NCBI RefSeq assembly: GCF_001449115.1 | Contig: NZ_LAIJ01000010.1 | Coordinates: 558,001 to 622,000 of the forward strand | Reading direction: 5' to 3' | From: Occallatibacter gabretensis | Lineage (GTDB): Bacteria > Acidobacteriota > Terriglobia > Terriglobales > Acidobacteriaceae | DNA: 64,000 nt | Part shown: positions 62,347 to 64,000 of the stretch, piece after piece | Numbering within the stretch: position 1 is the stretch's first letter | How the letters are laid out: each line of letters opens with the position of its first letter | Notes under the pieces: model-generated | Seen by the model: the letters and a program-made list of their open reading frames with translations, nothing else | Told to the model about the DNA's origin: nothing | The model's database searches: none | Position numbers and translations under genes: made by a program

Positions 62347-64000
62347 ATGAAGATCCTTGACAATTCGGCACCACGGCTCATCAAGTCTCTTACCTTGCTT
62401 TGTTTGTCAGTGTTGGCGGCTCCCCTCGCTTGGTCTCAGATGTCTGAGTCCTCACCGGGACTCCAGGACAAGCCTATCGCGATTCGAGTTAGCAGGCCCG
62501 ACACACCGCAGGAGATAGCGCCTACGCTTTTTGGAAGTTTTCTGGAGCCTATCGGTCATTCGATTTACGGTGGGCTCTGGGCCAACGTTGTGGAGAATCC
62601 TTCCTTTGAAGAGGGACTCTGGTCCGCGGAAAACCTCGAGACGCTATGGAATTCCCGTCCTGAACTTCGTGCCGCATCATCGCTCGGTCTACCGGCGCCA
62701 TGGGAGCCGCTCCATGAATCCCAGGGCAACCGCTATTCTCCTGTGCGGGGAGACGCGGCGAATTCAACTCAATCCATCCTCCTGATGTCGCTGCCTGGCA
62801 AGGAGGTGGGTATTCTGGAACAGGTCTATCTCCCGGTTCATCGCGAGCTCAAATTTAGCGGCAGCATTTGGCTCAAGCATATCGATGGGAACAACGCGGT
62901 AAAGCTCTCCCTGCGTCGTCATGCACACCCGGCGGAAGTGCTGGCGTCGAGTATCGTCGTGGCGCCATCGGAAACCTGGGCCAAATACACATTTCACCTT
63001 GAGTTGAATCCCGGCCAGGTAGCTCCTCTTGAACCCGTCGACCTGGTGATCTCTCTCGATGGCGATGCACGCGTACTGGTCGACAACATCGGCTTGAACC
63101 CTGACGACGCTGTGGATGGCATGGACCCTGATGTCCTGACGCTGGCAAGGGAACTCCATTCTCCGGCAGTTCGCTTTGGAGGTAACTTCACCTCTGCGTA
63201 TAACTGGCATGACGGCGTGGGGCCGCTAGACATACGCGTTAGTAAATTGAACCTGGCATGGGGTATACCCGAATACAACACCTTCGGCACGCTCGAGTTT
63301 CTTCGCTTTTGCGAACTCATTCATGCACGACCCCAGATTGCACTCAACCTGGGTACCGGAACTCCGCGCGAAGCGGCTGAGTGGGTCAGCTTCGTCAACG
63401 CGCACTGGGAGGATCATCGCGGAGGGCTCACCTGGGAGCTGGGGAATGAACTCTGGGGAGACTACCAGGTGGGATATCCTGCGCCGACGCTTGCCGCGGC
63501 CGCGACCCAGGCAAATAGCGAAGCTGTCCGAAAGGTCGACCCGAGTGCCCGGCTAATCGCGACCGGAGGCGACGCAGGCGTGTTTCAGGACTGGAACGCG
63601 CAACAACTTGCCACTCCCCCTGACACCTTCAATTACCTTTCCAGTCACTTCATCATGAGCGAGGACGTACTTCTTCCCGAGGCTACAAACGAATTTCGCA
63701 CGATGGCATTGCTCGCCCTCCCATGGGGTCTTTCGCAACGAATACGCGACATGAAGCAGCAAGCCATCGATGCTCACCGGCCCAAGGTGCAGTTTGCCTT
63801 TACAGAGTGGCTGATGGGCGCCAACAACTTGCACGCTGCGCCCAATTACAGCAATTTGGGAGGCGCACTCTTTGCCGGCGGATTCCTGAATGCGATGATG
63901 CGTAACTCCGATGTTGTGTCGATTGCCAATATGACAGGGATTCTCGAGTTTGGCGGCATCTGGAAGAAGCGGGAACAGGTCTATGCCTCTTCCGCTTACT
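62347..64000 (+). CDS. GH51-like alpha-L-arabinofuranosidase, 3' end outside window
   Basis: The frame is open from ATG 62347 to the window end (551 codons); ATG 62284 and 62278 are in-frame alternatives. A signal peptide (SLTLLCLSVLAAPLAWSQ) is clear. A CBM4/9-like part follows, starting FGSFLEPIGHSIYGGLWANVVENPSFEEG, then a TIM barrel with AVRFGGNF, WGIPEYNTFGTLEFLRFCELI, the acid/base Glu-368 in LGNELWG and the nucleophile Glu-487 in FTEWLMG. This is the layout of exported family 51 arabinofuranosidases. It follows the GH54 enzyme and would attack arabinose-containing polymers together with it. Confidence 0.88.
   Translation, partial: MKILDNSAPRLIKSLTLLCLSVLAAPLAWSQMSESSPGLQDKPIAIRVSRPDTPQEIAPTLFGSFLEPIGHSIYGGLWANVVENPSFEEGLWSAENLETLWNSRPELRAASSLGLPAPWEPLHESQGNRYSPVRGDAANSTQSILLMSLPGKEVGILEQVYLPVHRELKFSGSIWLKHIDGNNAVKLSLRRHAHPAEVLASSIVVAPSETWAKYTFHLELNPGQVAPLEPVDLVISLDGDARVLVDNIGLNPDDAVDGMDPDVLTLARELHSPAVRFGGNFTSAYNWHDGVGPLDIRVSKLNLAWGIPEYNTFGTLEFLRFCELIHARPQIALNLGTGTPREAAEWVSFVNAHWEDHRGGLTWELGNELWGDYQVGYPAPTLAAAATQANSEAVRKVDPSARLIATGGDAGVFQDWNAQQLATPPDTFNYLSSHFIMSEDVLLPEATNEFRTMALLALPWGLSQRIRDMKQQAIDAHRPKVQFAFTEWLMGANNLHAAPNYSNLGGALFAGGFLNAMMRNSDVVSIANMTGILEFGGIWKKREQVYASSAY

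Overview
The window reads as a chromosomal segment of an acidobacterium (Terriglobia-like). This is an inference from gene types: three ADOP-style duplicated MacB/FtsX permeases next to PadR or MarR regulators, a winged-helix/TPR transmembrane regulator, a GWxTD protein, an Oar-like TonB-dependent receptor with a carboxypeptidase-regulatory N-domain, a CHAT-TPR protein behind an ECF sigma/anti-sigma pair, and many small palindromic repeats. Genes from 1 to 43 kb are visibly GC-rich; from about 43.5 kb onward base composition drops and the genes concern plant or microbial polysaccharide use, which fits an accessory island.

1-7.2 kb: tail of an ADOP permease, an NAD(P)-binding oxidoreductase, a CadC-like wHTH-TPR regulator, a secreted hypothetical protein, then an ECF sigma factor and its ZAS-type anti-sigma factor. 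7.4-11.1 kb: a hypothetical protein and a TPR-CHAT (caspase-like) protein. 11.2-17 kb: periplasmic TPR protein, MarR regulator divergent from an ADOP permease, and a MarR-DUF1398 pair. 17-23 kb: MHYT sensor kinase, RNase PH, and a signalling trio (soluble histidine kinase, NtrC-type activator with Asn at the phosphoacceptor position, degenerate receiver). 23-27 kb: an orphan protein in a repeat-rich, atypical segment, a decayed aldehyde dehydrogenase tail, a hypothetical protein and an intact aldehyde dehydrogenase. 27-36 kb: DNA polymerase III delta prime, an Hfq-like protein, an EAL phosphodiesterase, PadR plus ADOP permease, and Sua5. 36-43 kb: an AAA+/Fis regulator with a heptanucleotide repeat, an ABC ATPase and MFP adaptor without a permease, and a GWxTD/carboxypeptidase-regulatory pair. 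A tRNA-Lys(CTT) at 43.4 kb abuts a decayed tyrosine recombinase, marking an old integration site.

44.8-64 kb: a carbohydrate island. It holds a GntR-LacI chimeric regulator, a GH32 fructan hydrolase, a minus-strand operon (PfkB-HAD-deoxyhypusine-synthase-like triple fusion, GmhA-like SIS isomerase, class I mannose-6-phosphate isomerase), an MFS sugar porter, a ROK sugar kinase, a TonB receptor, a GH54 alpha-L-arabinofuranosidase and a GH51-like arabinofuranosidase that runs off the window. The fusion operon and the TonB receptor have promoters of the same design (TTGACW, 17 bp, TATAYA) with a nearly identical 18-bp site over the -10 box, so they are probably co-regulated, most likely by the GntR-LacI protein. 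The triple fusion with its SIS partner looks like the least described system here: it resembles the isomerase, kinase and phosphatase steps of heptose-phosphate metabolism joined to a domain of unknown role.
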